Assembly: GCF_037969765.1 (NCBI RefSeq)
Contig: NZ_CP150207.1
Coordinates: 1,288,001-1,352,000 of the forward strand
Reading direction: 5' to 3'
Origin: Paenibacillus sp. FSL W8-0186
Lineage (GTDB): Bacteria; Bacillota; Bacilli; Paenibacillales; Paenibacillaceae
DNA: 64,000 bases
Shown: positions 35,337 to 44,802 of the stretch, piece by piece
Position numbering within the stretch: the stretch's first letter is position 1
Layout: each line of letters opens with the position of its first letter
The notes under the pieces: model-generated
What the model saw: the letters and a program-made list of their open reading frames with translations, nothing else
The model's database searches: none
Told to the model about the DNA's origin: nothing
Position numbers and translations under genes: made by a program

Positions 35337-37985
35337 ATGAAGGGTTATAAACTGTACACGGATTCCACCAGCCAACAGCGGGTGCGCGGGAAGGTCCGCT
35401 ATACGCACGATGAGCTGAGCGAGATGACCACCTTCCAGCTGCGTAATATTTGCTACCGGGAACGGCTCGTGGAAGGGCTCAGCCATCGGCTCGACCGGGA
35501 GGAGATGATCCGCGTCATTCTGAAGTATTTGGGCGCGGACGAAGAGATGTTCATTGGCCCGTACTGCGAAGGCGGCTTCGAGCGCGTGAAGACGGTAATG
35601 CGCAAATATATGCAGGCCTCGCTGCAAGGGGACGGGGGCATCAGCGTTCCGGCCCGCATCGTCATTTACCCGGAAATCGCCATCGATAAGAGTGACGGTT
35701 ATAAAGTAAAGGCTCCCGCGATGTTTGCGGAGTCCAATGTGCTGCTCGTCAACGACCGGATGGAGCTTTGCGGCATTCTTAATTTGCGCAAGGAGGAGGG
35801 CGAGGCGGGCAGCTTTTATTTGGCGGCGGACAGCAGCATGGAATGGCAGCGGACGTCGAACCGCCAGTACAGCCTGCTGTTCCTGCGCAAGCGCGATTCA
35901 GAATACATATACAAGGCGTATTATCAGAGCCAGGCTCTGCCGCCGATTCAAATCCAATATTATAAAATTCCGCTGGCCGATCTGGACATCCGGGAGCTGC
36001 AGGCAACGGATGCCGTGCTGGCGATCGATTTCGGGACTTCCAATACGACGGCCGGCGCTTTTTTGTACAGCGGATATGCGCAGTCGCCAAGCAGTCTCGA
36101 CGTATTGAACGGCCATATTCGTTCCAATGAGGTGAACTTCGTCAAGTTCCCTGATCCGACGTACCGGAAGCTGGAATGGAGCGAGGCGCTGCCTACCGCG
36201 GTAAGCGTAGCGGATTGCTCGGACCCGGCCGCGGTGAAATACCAGTTCGGCCATGAGGCGCTGCTGAATATCCGCCGCAGCAGCTACAGCAGCCGCGCTT
36301 CGGTCTTTCAGGGGCTAAAGCGTTGGGTGAACAACTACGACAAGCCGATCGAGGTAATGGACAGTGAGGGAAACACGGCAACCGTGCTGCGTCAGGATAT
36401 TATCCAGGCGTATCTGAAACACGTCATCCAGATGGCGGAGCATCAATTCAAATGCAAGTTCAAAAATTTGCATTTTACCAGCCCCGTCAAAATGAAAGCG
36501 CCGTTTCTCCAAATGTTCTCCGCCATTCTGCCGGATTACCGGATTGAGAAGGAGGAGGCGCTGGACGAAGGAATGGCCGTGCTGTATAACACGATCGCCG
36601 ATGGGCTGGAGCGGAATCTGTTCATCGAGGGCGAGGAATATAAAGCGCTTGTCATCGACTGCGGGGGCGGGACGACGGATCTTTCCTCCTGCCGGTTCCG
36701 TGTCGAGGACGGGCATATGTCCTATCGCATCGCGATGGATGCGACGTATGAGAACGGGGATACGCATTTCGGCGGCAACAATATCACCTATCGGATTATG
36801 CAGTTCATGAAAATCGTCTTCGCCGATTATTACACGGGCGGCCGGCGCCGGGTGACGGATATCGATGATTTGATCGACATTCCGGCAAACGACCTGTTCC
36901 GCGAGGTGGATGCGAACGGCGTGGAGGCGGTGTATGCCGAGCTGGAGCGCCGCTACCAGGAGGCGGAGGCGGTGATTCCGACAGCCTACGCCATGTACGA
37001 GAACCGCTCGCGGGACGAATATTACCGGGTGCGCGGCAATTTCTATTTCCTGTGGGAAATTGCCGAGGAAATGAAGCAGCAGTTTTTCCGCAAAACCGGT
37101 ATTCTGCGCAACCGCTTCGACGCGGAAGCGGACGGCAGCCGGGATAACGATTTGCAGATTACGACGATGGAGCGCTGGTTCCTGTCGGTATCGCGGGGCG
37201 GCGAGCTGAAGGACGAGTATGAAATTCCGGATGTCGTGTTCAACATCAAGGAAATTACCCAACTGATCAAAGGCGACATTTACGAGGTGCTGCGCAAGTT
37301 CCTGGACGGCTTCTATCAGGACGGCGTGCTGGGCGAATACTCGATCATCAAGCTGACGGGACAATCATGCCGGATCGAGGTGTTCCGCGAGGCGCTGAAG
37401 GAATTCGTCCCGGGACGGAGCATCGAGTTCCGGCAAAAGCCGGCCGAGGGCCGGGTGCCCGAGCTGAAGCTGGCCTGCCTGCGCGGAGCGATCCGCTATT
37501 TGAACGCGCGGAAGGCTGGCGTCATCGAGACGAGCATTACGAACCATGCGGCCGTCATCCCGTACTCGGTCAGCGCATATACGCATGACCGCCGCGAGCT
37601 GGAGCTCATCTCCAGCCTAGAGCGGACGAACCGGGTGCTGGGCTTCATTTCGCGGCCGTACCATACGCAGGAGATCGAGTTCCTTTTGCGGGGAGCGGAC
37701 GGCGGATTGCGTCACAGCTATGTGTACCATAACCGGACCAAGGACTATCAGTCCGTGAAATACGAGGATATTCAGGCGGTCTATGGGGACAAAATTCCGC
37801 AGGACGATACCGACTCCATCGTGAACGGGGAGACGAAGTATTTTGTCTTCGCGGACGACAACCACTGGGGCTTCTACGTTCTGCCGATTGCCCGGCAGAA
37901 CGAGGGGCTGCTGCTTGGCCGCAAGGAGCTGTTCCCGTTTGAGAGCGACCGGTCGGAGCTGGACTTTTTTGACGGGACGAAGTAG
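35337..37985 (+). CDS. Large Hsp70-like ATPase
   Basis: An 882-aa protein with a unique N-terminal region of about 225 residues, including a SAP-like helix pair near 25-65 (HDELSEMTTFQLRNIC). An actin/Hsp70 ATPase follows: phosphate-1 IDFGTSNTT (230-238) and phosphate-2 IDCGGGTTD (440-448). The C-terminal 250 residues do not match the DnaK substrate domain. GGAGGAGG precedes ATG 35337. With the J-domain protein from 28763 it could form a dedicated remodelling chaperone, perhaps replacing ClpV, which is missing here. That role is inference. Confidence 0.78.
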   Translation: MKGYKLYTDSTSQQRVRGKVRYTHDELSEMTTFQLRNICYRERLVEGLSHRLDREEMIRVILKYLGADEEMFIGPYCEGGFERVKTVMRKYMQASLQGDGGISVPARIVIYPEIAIDKSDGYKVKAPAMFAESNVLLVNDRMELCGILNLRKEEGEAGSFYLAADSSMEWQRTSNRQYSLLFLRKRDSEYIYKAYYQSQALPPIQIQYYKIPLADLDIRELQATDAVLAIDFGTSNTTAGAFLYSGYAQSPSSLDVLNGHIRSNEVNFVKFPDPTYRKLEWSEALPTAVSVADCSDPAAVKYQFGHEALLNIRRSSYSSRASVFQGLKRWVNNYDKPIEVMDSEGNTATVLRQDIIQAYLKHVIQMAEHQFKCKFKNLHFTSPVKMKAPFLQMFSAILPDYRIEKEEALDEGMAVLYNTIADGLERNLFIEGEEYKALVIDCGGGTTDLSSCRFRVEDGHMSYRIAMDATYENGDTHFGGNNITYRIMQFMKIVFADYYTGGRRRVTDIDDLIDIPANDLFREVDANGVEAVYAELERRYQEAEAVIPTAYAMYENRSRDEYYRVRGNFYFLWEIAEEMKQQFFRKTGILRNRFDAEADGSRDNDLQITTMERWFLSVSRGGELKDEYEIPDVVFNIKEITQLIKGDIYEVLRKFLDGFYQDGVLGEYSIIKLTGQSCRIEVFREALKEFVPGRSIEFRQKPAEGRVPELKLACLRGAIRYLNARKAGVIETSITNHAAVIPYSVSAYTHDRRELELISSLERTNRVLGFISRPYHTQEIEFLLRGADGGLRHSYVYHNRTKDYQSVKYEDIQAVYGDKIPQDDTDSIVNGETKYFVFADDNHWGFYVLPIARQNEGLLLGRKELFPFESDRSELDFFDGTK

Positions 37986-37997
37986 GGGGATAGGAAA

Positions 37998-38543
37998 ATG
38001 TATTTATTTCTTGGAAGATTGCTCGGCAGAAAATTGCTTAGAACGACATTTCTTCCAGCAAAACGCGGTCTGGCAGGCGAAATGATTTTACGTAGACCGG
38101 GCTTTTGGAGCTTAATGTGCATCATAGGCTGCTTAGCTGGAGGAGTACTACTCTATTTTTTATTCACTGAAAATATTTTTGATCAGCCGGGAGAAGAAGT
38201 TATTTATAGAAACGCAGTAATGGGCATCATCCTTCTTTTTCTTTTCATGTGGCTGGAATGTCTGAGTTATAAAGCTTCGGCGACGGACTCCTTTGTAGCA
38301 GTTAGACACTGGTACGGAACAAAAACGATCCATTATCACAATATAACGAGCGTGGAGCATACCCGTTTTTTTGGCGGCCAATTCGTGGTACTCAGTAACC
38401 AAGGGGTAGTTCGTGTTCCGGATGGAGCCGTAGGAAGTGCTGAGTTTATTCAGCATTTATGCAAAGAGTTGGGGGAAGAACACTGCGTCAATGCCCTTAA
38501 GGTGTTAGAGGAGAAAAAAATGCAGCTGCAGCAGCTAAGCTAG
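37998..38543 (+). CDS. Membrane protein with PH-like C-terminal domain
   Basis: A 181-aa protein with two membrane helices (about 35-56 and 73-92) followed by a beta-rich domain (FVAVRHWYGTKTIHYHNITSVEH, GQFVVLSNQGVVRVPD) that recalls bacterial PH-like domains. No catalytic motif. It begins 12 nt after the Hsp70-like gene and is followed by four RDD-family membrane proteins, so it starts a membrane-protein block. Base composition drops in GC from here. Confidence 0.5.
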   Translation: MYLFLGRLLGRKLLRTTFLPAKRGLAGEMILRRPGFWSLMCIIGCLAGGVLLYFLFTENIFDQPGEEVIYRNAVMGIILLFLFMWLECLSYKASATDSFVAVRHWYGTKTIHYHNITSVEHTRFFGGQFVVLSNQGVVRVPDGAVGSAEFIQHLCKELGEEHCVNALKVLEEKKMQLQQLS

Positions 38544-38620
38544 GAACGATTGAAGAGTAGTTGAAACAGTAGGCTCAGTTACTAGGCTAACATTGGGTTG
38601 ACAAGAAGGGAAGAGCGGAA

Positions 38621-39097
38621 ATGTACGATGTTTTATTGCGAAGATACGCAGCACTGGCGATCGATCGGATTATTACCGGTGTGGCGGCTACATTGATCAG
38701 TTTCATTTGGATTTTGCCGGGAGAGCTGTTTGAATACAATTCTATCTATTTAGTATTAACGCATCTATTAATATCGATCACCTGTGATTGGATTTACTTC
38801 TGTCTGATGGAGTCATCCAAATACCAAGCTACCATCGGGAAGAGACTCCTTGGGGTGATGGTCGTGGACAAAGACTACGAACGAATTACATACGCAAGGG
38901 CCAATACCAGGTACTGGGGGAAGCTGCTTTCCGGTTTGATTCTTGGCTTAGGCTACCTGATGGCCTTCTCTCATGAGAAGCGGCAGGCGATGCATGACAG
39001 AATGGCGGGGACCTATGTAGTAAAGAAGAGCTTCCTGCTCTTTATGCTCAGCTGTCAAAAAGACGATGATGTCAAAACGGGCATTGCGCATGCATAA
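38621..39097 (+). CDS. RDD-family membrane protein 1
   Basis: A 158-aa protein with the RDD signature: MYDVLLRRYAALAIDRI at the start, hydrophobic helices near 18-32 and 40-62, then the SSKYQATIGKRLLGVMVVD motif and a last helix near 108-122. RDD proteins are small three-helix membrane proteins, some acting in ion transport. It is the first of four tandem paralogs that share the motif order but differ at the ends. No function is known for them in secretion clusters. Confidence 0.75.
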   Translation: MYDVLLRRYAALAIDRIITGVAATLISFIWILPGELFEYNSIYLVLTHLLISITCDWIYFCLMESSKYQATIGKRLLGVMVVDKDYERITYARANTRYWGKLLSGLILGLGYLMAFSHEKRQAMHDRMAGTYVVKKSFLLFMLSCQKDDDVKTGIAHA

Positions 39098-39116
39098 AGC
39101 AGGGGGGCGAGACATC

Positions 39117-39602
39117 GTGTATGCACGATTTTGGAAAAGGGCGGTAGCTGCCTTATTGGATCTATTGGTTGTCGCTTCGATTCATCAGGTGATTGGTATA
39201 TTGACCACTTTTGCATGGTATTGGTGCCTGCGGGATCCCTATGACATCTATGAGTATTTAGATGAACTAATCGTGTTGTTTAACGTTAGTCGAATGGTTC
39301 TGATGGCGGTATTATTCTGGCACTACTTCGCGATCATGGAATCTTCCAAGTTCCAAGCGACGTTTGGCAAGATGGCGATGGGACTCAGGGTAGTTGATCA
39401 GGGGGGCCAGAAAATTACCTTCCACCGGGCGACTGCACGATTTTGGAGTAAAAGCTTCTCGGCCATCACGGTACTGATTGGCTGGTTCATGGCGGGTTTC
39501 ACCAAGAAAAAACAGGCGCTGCATGATATCGCTGCTGGCACTTGCCTGATGGAGGAAGAGGTACTGAAAGCCAGACAAGTGGAGGCCGCTGCCGCCGTGT
39601 AG
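39117..39602 (+). CDS. RDD-family membrane protein 2
   Basis: A 161-aa paralog with MYARFWKRAVAALLDLL at the start, the SSKFQATFGKMAMGLRVVD motif and a C-terminal amphipathic tail. GTG 39117 is used because AGGGGGGCGAG precedes it and all four paralogs then begin with MY and an aromatic or aliphatic residue; the longer reading from 39066 would overlap the previous gene. Confidence 0.72.
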   Translation: MYARFWKRAVAALLDLLVVASIHQVIGILTTFAWYWCLRDPYDIYEYLDELIVLFNVSRMVLMAVLFWHYFAIMESSKFQATFGKMAMGLRVVDQGGQKITFHRATARFWSKSFSAITVLIGWFMAGFTKKKQALHDIAAGTCLMEEEVLKARQVEAAAAV

Positions 39603-39663
39603 AAGCATGGCGTTGAGTCTTTTTTTGAGACGGGCAGGCGGTTTACTGGGAGGAAAGAGTCGG

Positions 39664-40149
39664 ATGTATGACGTGTTGTGGAGAAGGTATTTTGCCATGT
39701 TTGTTGACCGGATTTTTATGGTGCTGTCCTTATTGATAGTTACCTTTATTTTTATTCCCCCAGAAGAGTTGATGTATCGTTACAGCGGGATGCTGATGAT
39801 ATTCAGTTTGCTCGTTCAGTGGCTGTATTTCACTCTGATGGAATCTTCCAAATACCAAGCAACCTTGGGCAAGATCATGCTCGGTGTAGTCGTGGTGGAT
39901 GATAGGAATGAGAGAATTTCCTGGGGGAAGGCCAATGCGAGGTTTTGGAGCAAACTGATTTCATCCATCCTCGGAATAGGTTATTTCATGGCGATTTTCA
40001 CGGAATATAAGCAAGGCCTGCACGATAAAATCGCTGATACCTATGTCGTCAACAAGGAAATGCTTCTGTATGAGAAAAGCAATGCCAAGCCATTGGAATC
40101 CACCAGGAAGCTGGATTTGGCAAGCAAGGGCTTCAACTGGCCGGATTAA
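39664..40149 (+). CDS. RDD-family membrane protein 3
   Basis: A 161-aa paralog nearest to copy 1 (MYDVLWRRYFAMFVDRI, SSKYQATLGKIMLGVVVVD). Start ATG 39664 follows GGGAGGAAAG and aligns with the other paralogs; an in-frame ATG at 39607 would add 19 residues with no counterpart. Three hydrophobic helices and a charged C-terminal tail. Confidence 0.75.
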   Translation: MYDVLWRRYFAMFVDRIFMVLSLLIVTFIFIPPEELMYRYSGMLMIFSLLVQWLYFTLMESSKYQATLGKIMLGVVVVDDRNERISWGKANARFWSKLISSILGIGYFMAIFTEYKQGLHDKIADTYVVNKEMLLYEKSNAKPLESTRKLDLASKGFNWPD

Positions 40150-40194
40150 AAGCGGCGCTAGACTTAGAATTTGCGTTTTGAAGGAGATTCGTTT

Positions 40195-40710
40195 ATGTAC
40201 GCTGGATTTTGGAAGAGGTTATTTGCAAGTATATTGGATTATTTTATTATCTACGTTCTTGCTTTTGCGCTAGCGTTTCTTGAATTAATGTTTGACATGC
40301 TTGTTGGAATCGGAAAGGGACTTATTTTGCTGGATAGCAGAGTATTTGAAATCGTTTATTCGACGATTCGTATAGCCGCTGCCTTCTCTGTACCTTGGCT
40401 GTATTATGCGATATTGGAGTCTTCCAAACTGCAAGGAACCATTGGCAAAAAGGCGCTTGGCATCATTGTTGTGGATCAAAATTATGAGCGTGTAACGTTT
40501 TTGCGGGCTAGCGGAAGATTTTGGAGCCGGATAATCTCGATGTTAACGATCTATGTCGGTTATATCATGGCTGCCTTTACCCAGAGGAAGCAGGCTCTTC
40601 ACGATATTATTGCAAAAACCTATGTCGTTGATAAAAAAGTACTTGAACTGAGCAAAGGGAATCCTGAACTGTACTTGAACGGCGTTCATATGGAGGGACA
40701 ACAAGCTTGA
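40195..40710 (+). CDS. RDD-family membrane protein 4
   Basis: A 171-aa paralog (MYAGFWKRLFASILDYF, SSKLQGTIGKKALGIIVVD) most like copy 2 at its start. The first loop is longer than in the other copies. ATG 40195 with GAAGGAG 8 nt upstream. It ends the RDD array; the next gene belongs to the spike block. Confidence 0.75.
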   Translation: MYAGFWKRLFASILDYFIIYVLAFALAFLELMFDMLVGIGKGLILLDSRVFEIVYSTIRIAAAFSVPWLYYAILESSKLQGTIGKKALGIIVVDQNYERVTFLRASGRFWSRIISMLTIYVGYIMAAFTQRKQALHDIIAKTYVVDKKVLELSKGNPELYLNGVHMEGQQA

Positions 40711-40779
40711 TAGGTCATCTGCTCAAGAACATAACCGGGTGAGTCGTACAAACGTCACAGCCGGAAGGAGGGGAAGGCA

Positions 40780-41559
40780 ATGTTTAACCATATCGCACCG
40801 AAGTTTGAGAAGGGCCGGATTCTAAAGACAGCGATGCTGGAAAATCTGCGGGATTTCCCCCGCGACTTCGTGGACGTCTACTATCACGAATATACGGATG
40901 GCATCATTTCGGGTGCCCATGTTGAGGTTGGCGCAGATTCCCTGATTGTGCATCCCGGCATCGTCAAGCATCAAGGGCGGCTGTATTTGCTGAAAGATGC
41001 TGTGAGCATCAAATACCGTGCCACGGGGCGGGAGGCTGCATTAAAGGTTCGTTTCCATGCTGGCGACGAGGACGGCGACTGGCGGACGTATCGCAGCGAG
41101 ATTGTAATCGATGAGCAGCAGCTTGAGGCGGATGACTCTGAGCTGGAGCTGTGCCGCTTCAAGCTGAAGGAAGGCGCCCGGCTGCGCCAGGACTATCAGG
41201 GCTTCCGGGACCTGGCGACTGAATTTAATACCGTGAATATTCTGCATGTCCGCTACGCGGCTTACGGCAAAAGCACCTTGTCTCCGGTTATTCTGCGCTC
41301 CTTCGCAGAGGAAATGATGCGCAAGGGAAGCGGCGACCCGCAGGACTTCATGTTTACAATGATGTGCATGAACGAGGGAACCCTCGCTCGGGACGTCATT
41401 TTGCACTATATGACGAGCCGTCTCGGCATGAGCAGCAGGGAGTATACGAATGTGGAGATCCATAAGTACCTGGGCCGCATTCTGGATGGCGTCCGCGGCA
41501 GCGGCGGCGGCAGGCTGGGCATGACCCCGGGCGGCAGCCAGCGGGTGATTGTGGATTAG
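40780..41559 (+). CDS. Unknown protein of the spike block, baseplate candidate
   Basis: A 259-aa soluble protein. The N-terminal 75 residues (RDFVDVYYHEYTDGIISGAHVEV, VHPGIVKHQGRLYLL) have the G.V.G..V ... V.PG pattern of tail-fibre or baseplate N-terminal domains. The middle is beta-rich and the C-terminal 110 residues are helical, ending in a Gly/Ser-rich tail. It has AAGGAGGGGAAGG upstream and precedes the chaperone-like and VgrG-like genes. No enzyme motif. The baseplate idea is inference. Confidence 0.45.
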   Translation: MFNHIAPKFEKGRILKTAMLENLRDFPRDFVDVYYHEYTDGIISGAHVEVGADSLIVHPGIVKHQGRLYLLKDAVSIKYRATGREAALKVRFHAGDEDGDWRTYRSEIVIDEQQLEADDSELELCRFKLKEGARLRQDYQGFRDLATEFNTVNILHVRYAAYGKSTLSPVILRSFAEEMMRKGSGDPQDFMFTMMCMNEGTLARDVILHYMTSRLGMSSREYTNVEIHKYLGRILDGVRGSGGGRLGMTPGGSQRVIVD

Positions 41560-41595
41560 GGTTGGATTTACCCCAAAAAAGGAGGAGGAAAAGTT

Positions 41596-42195
41596 ATGTC
41601 GTTTATGGATGAGAAGATTACGCAGATCATTAATGAAGCAGAGCAATCGATGGTATCCCGTTCTATTGCGGATGGGCCGGTGAAAATTGGGAACCGGTAT
41701 TATGAATTTACCATGCAGTCTTTCTATCAGGACAAAATCTCTCTCTACCTTCCTGCTGACTTTGAAGAAATGCCTAAGGAGATTCGTTCCATTAAGTATC
41801 CCTATGAACAACGGCCTGAAATCATTAGAAGCGATGAGTCGGGCGCCATTAATTTCACTCTCAACCGAATAGATCATGAGTTAAAGGATGAGATGGTAGC
41901 GGAACTGTCTGCTGGCATGAAAACGATGATTCAAAAATCGAATCCCTCCCATATTTTCTATGAAAGCGGGGTAGAGACTGTAAACGAGAAAACGTTCGGA
42001 TACTTTGAGTTCAAAAATATGGTGATCGACGGAGCCTTGTTTAACATCATGTATTTCCTCGAATTTGAAGGCAAAGTCCTCATGGGAACCTTCTGCTGCC
42101 GATATGAGGATTATCCCGATTGGAGAGATGTGGCGTATCAAGCCATTCGCAGTCTCATTGTCCATGTTGAAGAAGAGGGAGGGGAACAAGCATGA
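41596..42195 (+). CDS. DcrB/EagR-like chaperone candidate
   Basis: A 199-aa soluble alpha/beta protein. After a helical N-terminus, the part from residue 30 (YYEFTMQSFYQDKISLYLPADFEEMP) to the end (ISLYLP... INFTLN ... FEGKVLMGTFCCRYED) resembles DcrB/DUF1795 proteins. In type VI systems such proteins (EagR) load membrane-active effectors onto VgrG. It overlaps the first VgrG-like gene by ATGA, and the second VgrG-like protein carries a hydrophobic toxin region that would need such a chaperone. The family call is by pattern only. Confidence 0.45.
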   Translation: MSFMDEKITQIINEAEQSMVSRSIADGPVKIGNRYYEFTMQSFYQDKISLYLPADFEEMPKEIRSIKYPYEQRPEIIRSDESGAINFTLNRIDHELKDEMVAELSAGMKTMIQKSNPSHIFYESGVETVNEKTFGYFEFKNMVIDGALFNIMYFLEFEGKVLMGTFCCRYEDYPDWRDVAYQAIRSLIVHVEEEGGEQA

Positions 42196-43604
42196 GTGAG
42201 ATCATCTATACGTCTGCAAATATTAAGGTATCAAATTATAAGTTTGAGAGAATTACGGAACTCGTCATTGAAAAACAAGTGAACGAACATGCCAAGCTGA
42301 AACTTAGCGGCATTATTTCCGAAGACATGCAGGATAAGTATATTGAACAAGCCAATGCGAGCGATACCATTCGGGTTGCGGTCCAGGATGAGGATAAGGC
42401 AATCCCTCTGTTTCACGGTGTAATTACGAATATATCCGTACAAGCTGCGCGTGGTGTAAGAAGCATTGCCATTGAAGCCCATAGCTTATCCATCCTTATG
42501 GATATCCGTAAGGAAACTGGATCGATCCAAAACAAAGAACTATCTTATAAAAGTTTGTTCCATCGAATTATCGCCAGCTACCCTGATTCCGATGTCATTG
42601 ACGAAGCATCGCAAGGCAACAAGACGGGGGGATTGCTGGTCCAATATCAAGAAACCGACTGGGCATTTATGAGGAGATTAGCCTCGCATTTCCACGCTCC
42701 TCTTATTCCTGTCAGCTCTCAAACCGGTATCAAACTGTATGTCGGATTGCCAGACGCTGATAACCCACAGAAATTAGATGAATACAACTACTCTGTCAAT
42801 AAAGATTTAAGAGACTATAAGCTGAAGTCCGAGAATGGTGTCAAGGATATATCAGAGCAAAATAGCATCAGTTACACGGTTACAAGCCACAAGGTGTTTG
42901 AGTTGGGCCAGGCGGTTACCTTCCAGAAACGGACATTGTATGTCAGCCGCGTGGAGACGAAACTAGAGAACGGCATACTGAGCAGCTTGTATGACCTAAA
43001 GGATGCCAAAGGGCTGCGCTGCCGAACGGAATATCCTTATGCCTTAGCAGGAACGTCGTTATTCGGAACGATTCTTGATGTGGCGAAGGATAAGGTCAGG
43101 GTAAAGCTGCATATTGATCGGGATCAACCTGTCAATGAAGCGATGTGGTTTGCTTATTCCACGGTTTATTCATCCCCGGATGGGAGCGGCTGGTACTGCA
43201 TGCCGGAAAAAGGGGATGAAGTGCGGCTTTATTTTCCCGATGAACAAGAGAAAAACGCTTTTGCCGCGAGCTCGGTAGATACCGACTCCTCTAATCCTGA
43301 GAAACGAAGCGACCCGTCAGTGAAGAGCATCAGTACCAAATATGGCAAAGAAATTGTGTTTAAACCCGGCGCGGTTGAAATTATTGGCGGAGGCCAGTTG
43401 CTGATGAAACTTACCGATGATGGGGGGATTGAAATTAACAGCGATAAGAAGATTTCCCTGTCGGCCATGGAAGATATCGAAATTAACGGCGGTGCCAAGA
43501 TTCTTATCCAAGGGGAGTCAGGCATTGAATTCGTGCAAGGGAATGCTTCGCTTAAAGTGGAGGATGAGGTCACGCTTAGCGGGGGCCGGGTGAATATCGA
43601 ATGA
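42192..43604 (+). CDS. VgrG/gpD-like spike protein
   Basis: A 470-aa protein. Residues 1-245 match the gp27-like hub of VgrG/phage late control D (HGVITNISVQAARG, YKSLFHRIIASYPDS, QYQETDWAFMRRLASHF). An OB-fold like gp5 follows (LAGTSLFGTILDVAKDKVRVKL, CMPEKGDEVRLYFPDEQE). The end is a short beta-helix needle with repeats (INSDKKISLSAMEDIEINGG). No toxin extension. It is coupled to the DcrB-like gene and to the next gene by ATGA overlaps. Confidence 0.85.
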   Translation: MSEIIYTSANIKVSNYKFERITELVIEKQVNEHAKLKLSGIISEDMQDKYIEQANASDTIRVAVQDEDKAIPLFHGVITNISVQAARGVRSIAIEAHSLSILMDIRKETGSIQNKELSYKSLFHRIIASYPDSDVIDEASQGNKTGGLLVQYQETDWAFMRRLASHFHAPLIPVSSQTGIKLYVGLPDADNPQKLDEYNYSVNKDLRDYKLKSENGVKDISEQNSISYTVTSHKVFELGQAVTFQKRTLYVSRVETKLENGILSSLYDLKDAKGLRCRTEYPYALAGTSLFGTILDVAKDKVRVKLHIDRDQPVNEAMWFAYSTVYSSPDGSGWYCMPEKGDEVRLYFPDEQEKNAFAASSVDTDSSNPEKRSDPSVKSISTKYGKEIVFKPGAVEIIGGGQLLMKLTDDGGIEINSDKKISLSAMEDIEINGGAKILIQGESGIEFVQGNASLKVEDEVTLSGGRVNIE

Positions 43605-44230
43605 GTTCTGTCATGAGTCGTGAAGAGGCGTTGGGTCATTTATTGGAACATCATGTGTTTGATCGTTGGCAGGGCGACTTGGATATTATTTCTGATAGCT
43701 ATATCCAGAATCAAGAGGCTACGATAGGGGAATTTGTGAGTTCTGTGGATGCAGCGTGTAAAAAGGCGGCCGAGCTTCAAGAAGCAGGGATGAAGGGAGA
43801 TATTCAATATATCTATCTCTCTTTACTGCGGACAAGCTTCATGGAGCATAAAGCTAGTTATCGCATCGATATTCATGATGAGCGCTGGTTTCTTGATCCC
43901 GTAGAGTGTTTTTCTCACTGGCAGGCCGATTTTATATTTGATTCTTTATTCAAGAGAATGCGGGAGTTGGAAGCTGTAAAAACAAGCTATGCCCGGAAAA
44001 TCTCAACGATGGATATTGAACGAATCTTGCAAATTGAAGCGATAAGATATCATTTGTTTACTATCGAATTTATGAGAAGTATGATCCCTTCTATTTTAGA
44101 ATGCGAGGGCTACAACCAGCTGGGCAAGAAACCGAATATTTGCATTCTGGCCGGAGAATACCGGGATCGCAATGAGCTGCTCTATGGCCAGCCGGAAGCC
44201 GAACCGGAAGAAAACACTTCAGAGCAGTGA
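43601..44230 (+). CDS. Unknown helical protein of the spike block
   Basis: A 209-aa mostly helical soluble protein with many aromatic residues (HHVFDRWQGDLDII, FLDPVECFSHWQADFIFDSLFKRM). No family was recognised. It begins within the stop of the VgrG-like gene (ATGA) and is followed by another unknown gene and the PAAR-like gene, so it likely helps load the spike or the cargo. The start could also be ATG 43613. Confidence 0.5.
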   Translation: MSSVMSREEALGHLLEHHVFDRWQGDLDIISDSYIQNQEATIGEFVSSVDAACKKAAELQEAGMKGDIQYIYLSLLRTSFMEHKASYRIDIHDERWFLDPVECFSHWQADFIFDSLFKRMRELEAVKTSYARKISTMDIERILQIEAIRYHLFTIEFMRSMIPSILECEGYNQLGKKPNICILAGEYRDRNELLYGQPEAEPEENTSEQ

Positions 44231-44246
44231 ATGGAGGAGGGATGTC

Positions 44247-44771
44247 ATGGATTACTTTGTGATGCAGCAGGATGAACGCTATTCCGACACGCCAGTCTTA
44301 CAAAATATTCGGCAAAAAATCGATATTCGGCATATGAATCGCTTACGTTCTCATCAAATTGCAGATACGACGATTTTTCAGGTTAAGGCATCTACCGATA
44401 CAGAGTACTTGGATCTATTAAGCAATCAGCTCTACCTGTTGTCAGAGAAGCTGAAGAAATTGATCGCTATGTACGAGCCGGATTGTATTTTTAAGCATAT
44501 TCCTCTGATGGACCAACTCAATAGTAAGCAAAGTCTTTACTTCCTGCCTTTTTTTGAGGAAGTCGAAGCTCTAAGTCCAAGCAGTGAGTTTAATGCGGAT
44601 CGAAGCGTCATTAAGAAGCTGGTGCTTCAAGGGGAGAAGGTGGCGAAGAAACGTATTTTCCGCGTGCAAGAAAGCGAGCAACCTTTAATCATTGTCCGCT
44701 TAGATGTAGCTGAGAGCATACTCCGCCGGGATATGATCGGGGTTAGCTTGAAGAAAGTTCTCGTGGAGTGA
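44247..44771 (+). CDS. Unknown protein, Imm11/DUF1629-like pattern
   Basis: A 174-aa soluble protein starting MDYFVMQQDERYSDTP, a start style found in DUF1629/Imm11-type immunity proteins, though the match is weak. The middle contains YFLPFFEEVEAL and the end IIVRLDVAESILRRDMIG. ATG 44247 has GGAGGAGGG upstream. It lies between another unknown gene and the PAAR-like gene; an adaptor or immunity role is possible. Confidence 0.45.
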   Translation: MDYFVMQQDERYSDTPVLQNIRQKIDIRHMNRLRSHQIADTTIFQVKASTDTEYLDLLSNQLYLLSEKLKKLIAMYEPDCIFKHIPLMDQLNSKQSLYFLPFFEEVEALSPSSEFNADRSVIKKLVLQGEKVAKKRIFRVQESEQPLIIVRLDVAESILRRDMIGVSLKKVLVE

Positions 44772-44802
44772 TGGAACGAAAGCTGGGGAAGGGCGTGAAC
44801 TG

